Part shown: one piece after another, positions 55,878 to 64,000 of the stretch | Numbering within the stretch: position 1 is the stretch's first letter | Layout: the number at the start of each line of letters is the position of its first letter | Source of the DNA: Massilia sp. MS-15 | Lineage (GTDB): Bacteria > Pseudomonadota > Gammaproteobacteria > Burkholderiales > Burkholderiaceae_D | DNA length: 64,000 nucleotides | Assembly (NCBI RefSeq): GCF_020176695.1 | Contig: NZ_JAIWIA010000005.1 | Coordinates: 62,001 to 126,000 of the forward strand | Reading direction: 5' to 3' | The notes under the pieces: generated by a model | Databases searched by the model: none | Told to the model about the DNA's origin: nothing | What the model saw: the letters and a program-made list of their open reading frames with translations, nothing else | Program-made: the position numbers and the translations under genes

Positions 55878-57476
55878 ATGAACTCGCCATATGCACATGG
55901 TCGTGTGCCGACCGCTCCCCGCCTGCTCGTTTCGCTGCTGGCAGCAGCCCTGGTCCTTGCCGGTTGCGGCGGCGGTGGCGGTTCGCCCGGCGCCACCACG
56001 GGTTCCGGCCAGACCGGCCAGCAGCCGGGCACGCCAACCATCCCCACCACGCCCACCACGCCAACCGGCGGCCCGACCCCGGAAGACCTGAACCCGAACC
56101 TGCTGGGCGACGCTTTCGGCACCTACTGGAACCGCTGCGCGGTGCCGCGCACCGGCGTGGACTTCCAGGGCAAGCCCTTCCCGGACAAGCAGGGCACCCT
56201 GCTCGACGAGCTGAAGTTCCTGCGCGCCTGGATCAATGAATCCTACCTCTGGTACAACGAAGTCCCGAACACCTTCAAGATGGCGGACTTCACCAATCCC
56301 GTCGACTATTTCAACGTGCTCAAGACTTCGGCGCTGACCCCATCGGGCCAGCCGAAGGACAAGTATCACTTCACCTATACCACCGAGGAGTGGGACAAGC
56401 TGAACGAGGCCGGCATCGACCTCGGCTACGGCGTGACCTGGAAGCGCAACAGCTCGACCGCGCCGCGCACCTGGCTGGTGACGCTGGTGGAGCCGGGTTC
56501 GCCCGCGGCCGCGGCCGGCCTGCAGCGCGGCGACATGCTGGTCAAGGTCGATGGCGTGGACTTCGTCAACGCGTCCGACGCCGCCTCGGTGACCACCATC
56601 AACGCCGGCCTGTTCCCGGAAACGCCGGGCGTCGCCCACCGCTTCACCCTGCAGCGCGGCAGCGTCAGCTACGAGGCGACGATGACGGGCGCCGAAGTGC
56701 GCATCGATCCGGTCAAGCACGTGCAGGTGCTGGACACCCCGACCGGCAAGGTGGGCTACCTCAGCTTCGAGACCCATAACGCGGTGTCGGAAAAAGAGCT
56801 GGTGGACGCCTTCAACACCTTCAAGGTGGCCGGCGTGAGCGACCTCGTGCTCGACATGCGCTACAACGGCGGCGGCCTGCTGTACATCGCCAGCGAGCTG
56901 TCCTACATGATCGCCGGCCCGTCCCAGACCGCCGGCAAGATCTTCGCGCGCCAGCAATACAACGACAAGACCCCGCCGCAGGGGGCGATTCCCTTCCTGG
57001 GCAGCGCCTATGGCTTCAGTTCCCCGAATCCGGTGCGCGCCGGTACGCCGCTGCCCTACCTGGGCCTGAACCGTGTCACCGTCCTTACCACGCCCGGCAC
57101 CTGCTCGGCCAGCGAGTCGGTGATCAACGGCCTGCGCGGCGCCGACATCCAGGTCGATGTGATCGGCAGCCAGACCTGCGGCAAGCCCTACGGCTTCACG
57201 CCGGTGCCGAACTGCGGAACGACCTATTTCGCGATCGAGTTCAAGAGCGTGAACAACAAGGGATTCGGCGACTACGCGGACGGCCTGGCCGCGACCTGCC
57301 AGGTGGCCGACGACCTGTCCAAACCGCTGGGCGACCGCAGCGAAGGCCTGCTGGCTGCCGCCCTGAGCTACCGCGAAACCGGCACCTGCCCGCCGGCCAG
57401 CCGCGCGCGCCAGGTGCCGATGGAGCTGGTGCGCCATCCGGCCAGGGAAATCTCGATCCTGACGAAACCACGCTAG
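55878..57476 (+). CDS. S41-family peptidase, lipoprotein
   Basis: 532 residues from MNSPYAHGR. A lipoprotein signal with LVLAGC places the acylated cysteine at 30, followed by a glycine, proline and threonine spacer (about 31-75). A PDZ domain (about 195-275) contains GSPAAAAGLQRGDMLVKVDG. The S41 domain has the catalytic serine in TCSASESVINGL (near 409) and the lysine in QTCGKPYGF (near 434). Homologues are envelope proteases of unknown target. The flanking cysteines (TCGK, PNCG, TCQV, TCPP) may form disulfides. It is a second S41 protein besides ctpA. Confidence 0.9.
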   Translation: MNSPYAHGRVPTAPRLLVSLLAAALVLAGCGGGGGSPGATTGSGQTGQQPGTPTIPTTPTTPTGGPTPEDLNPNLLGDAFGTYWNRCAVPRTGVDFQGKPFPDKQGTLLDELKFLRAWINESYLWYNEVPNTFKMADFTNPVDYFNVLKTSALTPSGQPKDKYHFTYTTEEWDKLNEAGIDLGYGVTWKRNSSTAPRTWLVTLVEPGSPAAAAGLQRGDMLVKVDGVDFVNASDAASVTTINAGLFPETPGVAHRFTLQRGSVSYEATMTGAEVRIDPVKHVQVLDTPTGKVGYLSFETHNAVSEKELVDAFNTFKVAGVSDLVLDMRYNGGGLLYIASELSYMIAGPSQTAGKIFARQQYNDKTPPQGAIPFLGSAYGFSSPNPVRAGTPLPYLGLNRVTVLTTPGTCSASESVINGLRGADIQVDVIGSQTCGKPYGFTPVPNCGTTYFAIEFKSVNNKGFGDYADGLAATCQVADDLSKPLGDRSEGLLAAALSYRETGTCPPASRARQVPMELVRHPAREISILTKPR

Positions 57477-57583
57477 GGAGACGCACACCCGCGTGATATG
57501 GCCCGCCAGTGCGGGCCGTTTTCATTGTGGAAACAGGACTATAATCTTCGGCTTTGCCACCCGTCGATTGCTGGAGTCTTCCG

Positions 57584-59344
57584 ATGATCCGTTCCGCCCT
57601 GCTGCTGTCCCTGCTGGCCGCGCTGCCCCTGGCCCATGCCGCCCCCGACCTCACGACCGTGTCCGAGCGCTCGGGCTTCCAGGCCACCGGCCGCTACGAG
57701 GAAGTCGTCAAGCTGTGCGCGGATTTCCAGAAGGCCTATCCGAAACGGGTGAAATGCACCGAGTTCGGCCGCACGCCGGAAGGCCGGCCGATGCTGGCCC
57801 TGGTGGTATCGAACACCGGAGCGTTCACGCCGCAGGCGGCGAAGAAGCAGGGCTTGCCCGTCACCCTGATCCAGGGCGGCATCCATGCCGGCGAGATCGA
57901 TGGCAAGGATGCCGGCTTCCTGGCCCTGCGCGAGACCCTCGACGGCAAGCTGGCCAGGGGCGCCCTGGACAAGCAGGTGCTGCTGTTCATCCCGGTGTTC
58001 AACGTCGACGGCCACGAGCGCTTCGGCAAGTGGAACCGCCCGAACCAGCGCGGCCCGGTCGAGATGGGCTGGCGCACGACGGCCCAGAACTTCAACCTGA
58101 ACCGCGACTACGTGAAGGCCGACTCGCCCGAGATGGGGGCGATGCTGAAACTGGTGAACGCCTGGGACCCGCTGACCTACGTCGACCTGCACGTGACCGA
58201 CGGCGCCAAGTTCCAGCACGACGTCTCGATCCAGGTCGAGCCGGTGTATGCGGGCGACCCGGAATTGCGCAAGGCCGGCCTGGCCCTGCGCTCGGGCGTG
58301 ATCGCCGACATCGCCAAGCAGGGATCGACCCCGCAGTCCTACTACATGTCCTTCGCCAGGACCGACGACCCGCAGTCGGGCTTCGTGGACAGCGTCTCGG
58401 ACCCGCGCTTCTCGACCGGCTACTTCCCGCTGCGTAACCGCATGGCCCTGCTGGTCGAGACCCATTCGTGGAAGGACTACCCGACCCGGGTACGGGTCAC
58501 CCACAACACGGTGGTCTCGATCCTCGAGCAGGTGGCCAGGAACGGCAAGGACTGGCTGCTTGCGGCTGCCGCGGCCGATGCGCGCGCATCGCGGCTGGCG
58601 GGGGCTCCGGTGGCGCTCACCTACCGCACCACCGAGAACAGCCGCATGGTCGATTTCCAGGGCTATGCGTACACCCGCACCGAGTCCGATGTGTCGGGCA
58701 TCCTGATGACGCGCTATGACGAAAGCAAGCCGCAGGTCTGGCGCGTGCCGCTGCGCGAGGATGTGGTGCCGGACCGCGTGATCGCGGCGCCGCGCGCCGG
58801 CTACATCGTACCGGCCGCCCATGCCGACCTGGTGGCGGGCAAGCTGGCGCTGCACGGCATCGCCTTCCGCCGCCTGGACCGCGCAATCGCGCAGCTCGAT
58901 GCCGAGACCTTCCGCGCCGACAAGGCGAGCTTCAGCGCCACTTCCTTCGAATCGCACCAGCGCCTGAGCCTGGAGGGCGCGTGGAAGGCCGAGGCGCGTG
59001 CGGTGGCCAAGGGCGCGCTGTTCGTGCCGGTGAACCAGCCCAAGGCGCGCCTGGTGGTGGCGATGCTGGAGCCGCAGGCGCCGGACTCGCTGCTGGCCTG
59101 GGGCTTCTTCAACAACGCCTACGAGCGCAAGGAGTACATGGAGGAATACGTGGCCGAGGAAGTGGCGCGCGAGCAGATGGCGGCCGACCCGGCGCTGGCT
59201 GCGGAATTCAAGCGCCGCATCGAGACCGATCCGGCGTTCGCGAAGAATCCGCACGCGCGCCTGGAATTCTTCGCGCGCCGCCATGCATCCTGGGACGAGC
59301 GCTTCAACCTGTACCCGGTCCTGCGCACGGCGACGGCTCCCTGA
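57584..59344 (+). CDS. Exported M14-family zinc carboxypeptidase
   Basis: 586 residues. Signal peptide (cleavage near HA-APD). Metal ligands follow the M14 pattern: histidine and glutamate in GGIHAGEIDGKD (near residues 105-110), and the third histidine in VDLHVTDGA. The catalytic glutamate is in LVETHSWKDY. The C-terminal 200 residues are a beta-rich extension. It likely trims peptides in the periplasm or outside. Its end overlaps the end of the convergent LuxR-type gene by 41 bases. Confidence 0.92.
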   Translation: MIRSALLLSLLAALPLAHAAPDLTTVSERSGFQATGRYEEVVKLCADFQKAYPKRVKCTEFGRTPEGRPMLALVVSNTGAFTPQAAKKQGLPVTLIQGGIHAGEIDGKDAGFLALRETLDGKLARGALDKQVLLFIPVFNVDGHERFGKWNRPNQRGPVEMGWRTTAQNFNLNRDYVKADSPEMGAMLKLVNAWDPLTYVDLHVTDGAKFQHDVSIQVEPVYAGDPELRKAGLALRSGVIADIAKQGSTPQSYYMSFARTDDPQSGFVDSVSDPRFSTGYFPLRNRMALLVETHSWKDYPTRVRVTHNTVVSILEQVARNGKDWLLAAAAADARASRLAGAPVALTYRTTENSRMVDFQGYAYTRTESDVSGILMTRYDESKPQVWRVPLREDVVPDRVIAAPRAGYIVPAAHADLVAGKLALHGIAFRRLDRAIAQLDAETFRADKASFSATSFESHQRLSLEGAWKAEARAVAKGALFVPVNQPKARLVVAMLEPQAPDSLLAWGFFNNAYERKEYMEEYVAEEVAREQMAADPALAAEFKRRIETDPAFAKNPHARLEFFARRHASWDERFNLYPVLRTATAP

Positions 59345-60527
59345 GCGCACGCCGCACCGCCGACGCCGGCAGGTTCATCAGGAGCCGCACCAGTTCCGGC
59401 TGGCGGTTGGTGGCGGTCTTCTGGTAGATCGACACGAGCTGCTTGCGCACCGTGTCATACTGCACGCCAAGCGCGTCGGCGATGCCCTTGAGCGGCACGC
59501 CGTCGGCCAGCAGCGCCGCCACCCGCGACTCCGCATGCGACAGGCCGAAGGCGGCCGTGAGCAGGGCCGAGTCGATCTCCTGGGCCGACCCCGGGTGATA
59601 GAAGAACAGCATCACCAGCGGCCGCAGTCCAAAACTGCCCATGGTCCGTTCCGGCACCAGCAGCGAAAAGAAGCCATACAGCACGTCGGGCGCCTCGCCC
59701 GGTCCGCTGCGCATGGGCAGCGTACGGAAGTCCCGGCCATCGGCCTCGCCGCTGCGCATCTGGTGTTCCAGCGCCGCGCACTGCTCCAGGAAAAGACGGT
59801 GGTAGGCTTGCGGCAGCACCAGACGCCGGCCGTCCAGCTGCGCCAGGCTGGTGGCACCAAGCAGGCGGCGCGCGGCCTCGTTGGCCAGCACTACGTCGCC
59901 CTCGGTGGTCAGGAGCATCACGGGCTGGCGCAGCCGGTCGACCAGGGCGTGGCCGACCAGGGCCTGGGCCGAATACACGAAGCGGGCCAGACCCATGCGC
60001 GCGGCGCGCTCCATGTGGGGGCGCAGGCGGTCCAGGAAGGCCAGGGCATCGGGCGGCAGCGGGCCTTCGCCGGGACGGCGCAGGAAGGCCAGCATCACCG
60101 TCGCTTCGCTGTTCTCGACCAGCTTGCAGATGCTCAGGTAGCGCGCGCCGTGCGGAATCAGGAAGCCCTGGTAGAAAGGATCGCCGGCGACGAAGGCGTC
60201 GTCGAAATGCTCGTGACAATGCAGCCATGTGTCCGGCCAGGCACTGCGCAGCAGTGCCACGCGCGGGTCGATGAACTGGTATTTCTGGATGTATTCCAGG
60301 TCGATCTGCGGCGCCATGTCGGCCCCGTCGCTGAACGACAGGGTGCCGTGCCTGGCGTCGAAGGCGAGCAGGTGGACGGCACGTCCGCCCACCGCCTCGT
60401 GCAGGCACTCGAGCACGCTTCGCCAGGAGGCACGGTCGTCCAGCGTGTCGTAAATCAGGTTGATGGCGCGCTCGAAACGCGCCTGCGACAAGTCCACAAT
60501 CAGCTCCGTTCTAAATTCTGTACGCAT
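59304..60527 (-). CDS. LuxR-type transcriptional regulator with sensor domain
   Basis: 407 residues. The C-terminal LuxR helix-turn-helix (about 325-390) reads LSHAESRVAALLADGVPLKGIADALGVQYDTVRKQL. The N-terminal 320 residues look like a GAF/PAS sensor (SFSDGADMAPQIDLEYIQKYQFIDPR, and LLTTEGDVVLANEAARRLLG near 205). No autoinducer-binding signature was seen and no luxI gene is near. The signal is unknown. Confidence 0.88.
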   Translation of the reverse strand: MRTEFRTELIVDLSQARFERAINLIYDTLDDRASWRSVLECLHEAVGGRAVHLLAFDARHGTLSFSDGADMAPQIDLEYIQKYQFIDPRVALLRSAWPDTWLHCHEHFDDAFVAGDPFYQGFLIPHGARYLSICKLVENSEATVMLAFLRRPGEGPLPPDALAFLDRLRPHMERAARMGLARFVYSAQALVGHALVDRLRQPVMLLTTEGDVVLANEAARRLLGATSLAQLDGRRLVLPQAYHRLFLEQCAALEHQMRSGEADGRDFRTLPMRSGPGEAPDVLYGFFSLLVPERTMGSFGLRPLVMLFFYHPGSAQEIDSALLTAAFGLSHAESRVAALLADGVPLKGIADALGVQYDTVRKQLVSIYQKTATNRQPELVRLLMNLPASAVRRALREPSPCAGPGTG

Positions 60528-60636
60528 CGTAACCGATGGCGCGAAGCATTGGAATTACCGGTTTTCCGGTTTTCCATTCGTTGCGACAATGCTTCAATCT
60601 AGCCGGATCGCTGTGCGTCCCTGGCGCGTGCGCGGT

Positions 60637-61146
60637 TCAGGGCAGCATCGGAGAGCTGAGCAGGACGGTGCGGACCGCACCATCGGCGCCAGGGGTGAGC
60701 TGGTACAGGCGGTCGTATTCGTCGTCGCCGATGTCGCCGCCGGGCGCGCCGCCAAACAGGCGCACCAGCTCGGGCAAGGTATTCGAATGGCCCACCACCA
60801 GTACCGGGCCCGACAGCGTCTTCACTTTCTCCACCAGCGCCTTCGGCGCGCCCGGGTCGTACAGCTGCACCTCGATGCCCAGGCGCTGGGCCAGCGGCTG
60901 CGCGGTCTGGCGCGTGCGCTGGGTCGGTGTGCTGTGGATGCTGGTGATGCCGGTGCGCCCCAGGATGGCGGCGATGACCTGTGCCCGTTTCTGGCCTTGC
61001 GTGGTCAGCGCCGGGTCCTGGTCCGCGGTCGCCTTTTCCCCGTGGCGCACCAGGTAGATGGCGCTTGGTTCGGCGAAGGCCGCGCAGGGCGCGAGCATGG
61101 CCAGGCTGAGCGACAGGCAGCGGAACAGGCGGGCGGGCAGTTTCAT
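60637..61146 (-). CDS. Exported histidine phosphatase family protein
   Basis: 169 residues with a signal peptide (cleavage near AFAEP). The phosphohistidine motif is LVRHGEKA, with the arginine in TRQTAQPLAQRL and the second histidine in VVGHSNTLPELV. It is a periplasmic member of the phosphoglycerate-mutase-like family (SixA/Ais-like). Substrate unknown. It is alone on the minus strand, with 131 bases to ttcA. Confidence 0.88.
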   Translation of the reverse strand: MKLPARLFRCLSLSLAMLAPCAAFAEPSAIYLVRHGEKATADQDPALTTQGQKRAQVIAAILGRTGITSIHSTPTQRTRQTAQPLAQRLGIEVQLYDPGAPKALVEKVKTLSGPVLVVGHSNTLPELVRLFGGAPGGDIGDDEYDRLYQLTPGADGAVRTVLLSSPMLP

Positions 61147-61277
61147 GGAGTCCTCGTATTGAAGCCAAGCGAAAAGAGGAGCGTAGCACGCCGCGGCCGG
61201 GATGCGACAGCCGATGCCGGCCGGCGCGCCCACGCCGCGTTGGTCCACGCGCCGGGCCGGCTGCGCGGCCCGTTCGA

Positions 61278-62195
61278 TCAGAGCTGGGTCAGCGAGATCG
61301 TGTTCGGCGCCGGCGTCGAGCACGGCTCCTCGTCGAAGGCGATGTCGCCCAGCGGATTCGGCACGCCGTCGGTCTTCAGGTCGACGAAGCCGAACAGGCT
61401 GCGGTCCTGCAGGTGCGAAGGCACCACGGTGGAGAGCGACGAGAACACGTTTTCCACCCGGCCCGGATGCTTCTTTTCCCAGTCGCGCAGCATGGCCTTG
61501 ATCTGCTTGCGCTGCAGGTTTTCCTGCGAACCGCACAGGTCGCACGGAATGATCGGGAAGCCTTTCACTTCCGCATAGCGCTCGGTATCGGCTTCCTTCA
61601 CGTAGGCCAGCGGGCGGATCACCATGTGCTTGCCATCGTCCGAGACCAGCTTGGCCGGCATGCCCTTCAGCTTCCCGCCGAAGAACATGTTCAGGAAGAA
61701 GGTTTCCAGGATGTCGTCGCGGTGGTGGCCGAGGGCGATCTTGTTGCAGCCCAGCTCGTCCGCCACGCGGTACAGGATGCCGCGCCGCAGGCGCGAGCAC
61801 AGCGAGCAGGTGGTTTTACCCTCCGGGACCAGGCGCTTGACGATGCTGTAGGTGTCCTGGTTTTCGATGTGGTACGGGATGCCCAGCTTCTCGAGGTAGG
61901 CCGGCAGGATCTCGGCCGGGAAGTTCGGCTGCTTCTGGTCGAGGTTGACCGCGACGATGTCGAAGTGGATCGGCGCGCGCTCGCGGAGGGTCATCAGGAT
62001 GTCCAGCAGGGCATAGCTGTCCTTGCCGCCCGACAGGCAGACCATCACCTTGTCGCCATCCTCGATCATGTTGAAGTCGCCGATGGCCTGGCCGACCAGG
62101 CGGCACAGGCGCTTGTGCAGCTTGTTGTTCTCGTAGGCGATCTTGTCCGCCTTCTTCGCGTCGGCATTCACCTGGTCGAAATCCGCTTCGCTCAT
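61278..62195 (-). CDS. ttcA: tRNA 2-thiocytidine synthetase
   Basis: 305 residues. Thiolates cytidine 32 in tRNA using ATP and an iron-sulfur cluster. The PP-loop motif [11 protein letters not shown] is near residues 54-64; the two CxxC pairs are CSLC (near 130) and CDLC (near 218). [14 protein letters not shown] is conserved. The start overlaps the folB stop by four bases. Confidence 0.96.
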   Translation of the reverse strand: MSEADFDQVNADAKKADKIAYENNKLHKRLCRLVGQAIGDFNMIEDGDKVMVCLSGGKDSYALLDILMTLRERAPIHFDIVAVNLDQKQPNFPAEILPAYLEKLGIPYHIENQDTYSIVKRLVPEGKTTCSLCSRLRRGILYRVADELGCNKIALGHHRDDILETFFLNMFFGGKLKGMPAKLVSDDGKHMVIRPLAYVKEADTERYAEVKGFPIIPCDLCGSQENLQRKQIKAMLRDWEKKHPGRVENVFSSLSTVVPSHLQDRSLFGFVDLKTDGVPNPLGDIAFDEEPCSTPAPNTISLTQL

Positions 62196-62590
62196 GCTGC
62201 TTCCTTCATCTGGAACACTTCCACGCCCACGCCTTCGCAATCCGGGTAGACGTCGGGCTTCATGGTCGACACCCGCGCCGCGCGCACGCGCGGGTGGGTC
62301 AGCATCGCCTTGACCATGTCGTCGCACAGGGTTTCCTGCAGGTGGATGTGGCCCCTGGCGATACGCTGCGCGATGGTTTCGCGCATGAAGTCATAGTCGA
62401 CCACTTCCGCCAGCTGGTCGGCCTTCGGGGTGGACTGTTCCAGCGGAATGTAGAGGTCGACGTTGATCAGGACCCGCTGCTCCGCCTTCTTCTCGAAATC
62501 GTGCACGCCGATATTGATCATCACTTCGTAGTTGCGCAGGAATAGCCGGCGACAGTCGCGCAAGCTCGGGTGAATCAGGGCGGATAACAT
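62192..62590 (-). CDS. folB: Dihydroneopterin aldolase
   Basis: 132 residues. Folate pathway enzyme splitting dihydroneopterin. [29 protein letters not shown] is the family signature, with the catalytic lysine in STMKPDVY and the glutamate of the aldolase site in [10 protein letters not shown]. It lies 12 bases after the SDR gene and overlaps ttcA, so the three are likely one transcript. Confidence 0.95.
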   Translation of the reverse strand: MLSALIHPSLRDCRRLFLRNYEVMINIGVHDFEKKAEQRVLINVDLYIPLEQSTPKADQLAEVVDYDFMRETIAQRIARGHIHLQETLCDDMVKAMLTHPRVRAARVSTMKPDVYPDCEGVGVEVFQMKEAA

Positions 62591-62602
62591 GCTAAAGCCT
62601 TA

Positions 62603-63397
62603 TTAGGAATATTGATTGTTTTCAGTGAGGAACATTACGTCGCGTGATAATGGCGCCAGGTGCTGGCCGCCATCGACCAGCAGCGTGGTGCCGGTCAGCG
62701 CGCGCGCACCGGCCGCATAGACCACGGCCTCGGCGATGTCCTGCGGGGTCGAGGAACGCTGCAGCGGCGTCATCCGGTGCGCCTGGGCGAAGCCTTCCTC
62801 GCTCTGCTCGCCCGAGACCAGGGTAAGGCCGGGCGCCACGCCCACCACCCGCAGGCGCGGCGCCAGTGCCTGGGCCAGCATCGTGGTGGCCGTGTGCAGG
62901 GCCGCTTTCGACAGCGTGTACGACAGAAAATCCGGGTTGAGATTGTACAGTTTCTGGTCCAGCAAGTTCACGACCACGGCCTGGCTGTCCGCCGCGGTCA
63001 TGGCGTGCAGGGCCTGGGCCAGCAGCAGCGGCGCAGTGAGATTCGCGCCCATGTGGCTGGCCAGCAGGGCGGGCGAAAACCCGGTGGCACTGTCGTATTC
63101 GAACAACGAGGCATTGTTGACGATGCAATCCAGGCGCCCCAGTTCGGCGGCCACGCGGGCCGGCAGGGCGCGCACCGCGTCCTGGTCCAGCAGATCGCAC
63201 TGGAACAGGGCAGCGCGCCGGCCGAGGGCGCGGATGGCCCCGGCCGTATCCTGCGCTTCACGCTCCGACAGGCGGTAGTGCACGGCCACGTCCCAGCCGG
63301 CCGCGGCCAGCCCGAGCGCGATCGCGCGCCCCAGGCGGCGGCCGGCGCCCGTCACCAGGGCGACCTTGGGAATGCTGGCGGAAAGGAATGGCGTCAT
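62603..63397 (-). CDS. SDR oxidoreductase, probable pteridine reductase
   Basis: 264 residues. NAD(P) motif TGAGRRLGRAIALGLA (about 16-31) has the arginine-rich form of FolM/PTR1-type pteridine reductases. NNASLFEYDSA and the catalytic YTLSK are present, and the C-terminus has ALTGTTLLVDGGQ. Being directly ahead of folB supports a role in tetrahydromonapterin or biopterin reduction; this is inference. It is divergent from the methyltransferase gene (84 bases apart). Confidence 0.87.
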   Translation of the reverse strand: MTPFLSASIPKVALVTGAGRRLGRAIALGLAAAGWDVAVHYRLSEREAQDTAGAIRALGRRAALFQCDLLDQDAVRALPARVAAELGRLDCIVNNASLFEYDSATGFSPALLASHMGANLTAPLLLAQALHAMTAADSQAVVVNLLDQKLYNLNPDFLSYTLSKAALHTATTMLAQALAPRLRVVGVAPGLTLVSGEQSEEGFAQAHRMTPLQRSSTPQDIAEAVVYAAGARALTGTTLLVDGGQHLAPLSRDVMFLTENNQYS

Positions 63398-63481
63398 GCT
63401 GGACCTGTGCGAAGTGGCTGTGCTGATGTCGATGTTTGCGTGTGTTTGGCTGCCGGCAGGCCGTTTCGCTACAATGCCGGC

Positions 63482-64000
63482 ATGTCCCTGCCCGCACCCA
63501 CCCCCGACGCGCTCGCCGCGTCCCAGTCCCTGCAACAGCTGATCGCCGCCGACATCGAAGCACACGGCGGGGCGATCGCGTTTTCGCGGTTCATGGAACT
63601 GGCGCTGTATGCGCCCAGGCTCGGGTACTACAGCGGCGGCGCCTCCAAGCTGGGCGCGAGCGGCGACTTCACCACCGCGCCCGAGATCTCGCCCCTGTTC
63701 GGCGCGGCCCTGGCGCGCGCGGCAGCCGCTATTATCGCCCAAAGCGCGCCCGAGATCATCGAATTCGGCGCCGGCACCGGCAAGCTGGCGCGCGACGTGC
63801 TTGCCGCCCTGGACGAACTGGGCGTGGCCGTGCAGTCGTACACCATCATCGAGCTTTCCGGCGAGCTGCGCGCGCGCCAGCAGGAAGCCTTGCAAGACCT
63901 GCCGCAGGTGCGCTGGCTGGACGCCATGCCGGATGCATTCAGCGGCGTGGTGCTGGCCAACGAAGTGCTCGACGCGATGCCGGTCGAACTCGTGATCCGC
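63482..64000 (+). CDS. SAM-dependent methyltransferase, MidA/NDUFAF7-like, partial at window edge
   Basis: The first 173 residues of a longer protein. LQQLIAADIEAHGGAIAFSRFMELALYAPRLGYY and FTTAPEISPLFGAALARA are typical of the DUF185/MidA group, and the SAM-binding loop is EFGAGTGKLARDVL near residue 97. Mitochondrial members methylate an arginine of a complex I subunit; the bacterial target is not known. In betaproteobacteria this gene is often beside the SDR and folB genes. Confidence 0.9.
   Translation, partial: MSLPAPTPDALAASQSLQQLIAADIEAHGGAIAFSRFMELALYAPRLGYYSGGASKLGASGDFTTAPEISPLFGAALARAAAAIIAQSAPEIIEFGAGTGKLARDVLAALDELGVAVQSYTIIELSGELRARQQEALQDLPQVRWLDAMPDAFSGVVLANEVLDAMPVELVIR

Noticed and set aside
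52074-57488. A 1804-codon open frame on the minus strand
   Set aside because: It lies antisense to the indolepyruvate oxidoreductase and the S41 lipoprotein genes, and is alanine, histidine, arginine and valine rich without domains. It is a by-product of high G+C codon use.

Overview
The window is high-GC DNA, about two thirds G+C by eye, and is chromosomal in character. Gene content and order point to a betaproteobacterium of the order Burkholderiales, most likely Oxalobacteraceae (Massilia-like). Supporting signs are an S-adenosylhomocysteine riboswitch ahead of ahcY, a metK / acyltransferase / dapF neighbourhood, a DksA with a single cysteine, tandem general porins and a complete type II secretion operon. 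Genus is inferred from gene content, not from a marker gene. No rRNA, tRNA, CRISPR array, integrase, transposase or prophage was seen.

Layout. 1-2744, minus strand: gpsA (cut by the window edge), an SH3-like exported protein, secB, grxC and a membrane-anchored rhodanese. 2845-7384, plus: gpmA, an EnvC-type amidase activator, a CtpA-type S41 protease and a MoeB/ThiF-type adenylyltransferase. 7488-18753, plus: a 12-gene type II secretion operon in the order gspG-H-I-J-K-L-M-N-D-E-F-C with many stop/start overlaps and a hairpin right after gspC. 18861-24700: an exported amidohydrolase, an ankyrin-like membrane protein, a proline-rich membrane protein, a gene remnant, an XRE regulator and a small basic protein. 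24720-31751, minus: hslV-hslU behind a heat-shock type promoter, an internally duplicated STAS-like protein, dksA, a COG0523 metallochaperone GTPase, xerC and a DUF484 gene. 31858-37159: two porins, a LysR regulator divergent from a cupin, and a DUF2236 protein. This block splits the dapF-DUF484-xerC linkage known from other proteobacteria. 37169-39749, minus: dapF and two lipid A type acyltransferases. 39950-44020, plus: metK, the SAH riboswitch, ahcY, a small membrane protein and metF, forming a methyl-cycle cluster. 44070-51296: a 5-formyltetrahydrofolate cyclo-ligase, a soluble lytic transglycosylase, a glutathione transferase, a CCA-adding enzyme, a diguanylate cyclase and an acetyltransferase. 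51485-55736: an Lrp regulator divergent from a fused indolepyruvate ferredoxin oxidoreductase. 55878-60527: a lipoprotein S41 peptidase, an M14 carboxypeptidase and a LuxR-type regulator. 60637-64000: a histidine phosphatase, ttcA, folB, a pteridine-reductase-like SDR and a MidA-like methyltransferase (cut by the edge).

How the genes work together. The main functional units are protein secretion (secB, T2SS), envelope growth and remodelling (EnvC-like, CtpA, Slt, dapF, acyltransferases, porins), the S-adenosylmethionine/folate one-carbon cycle (metK, ahcY, metF, 5-FCL, folB, SDR) and stress or metal control (hslVU, dksA, COG0523 GTPase).

Most notable finding. A compound palindromic intergenic repeat occurs once as a half copy (6493-6532) and twice as a full copy (44070-44239, 51293-51476). 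At three gene ends its terminal GTAGGGTGGGCGGC supplies the TAG stop codon of the gene beside it. I did not find a clear new defence or biosynthetic system. The best candidates for unknown biology are this repeat family, the gene remnant near 23.4 kb, and the uncharacterised proteins at 20252, 22473 and 26725.
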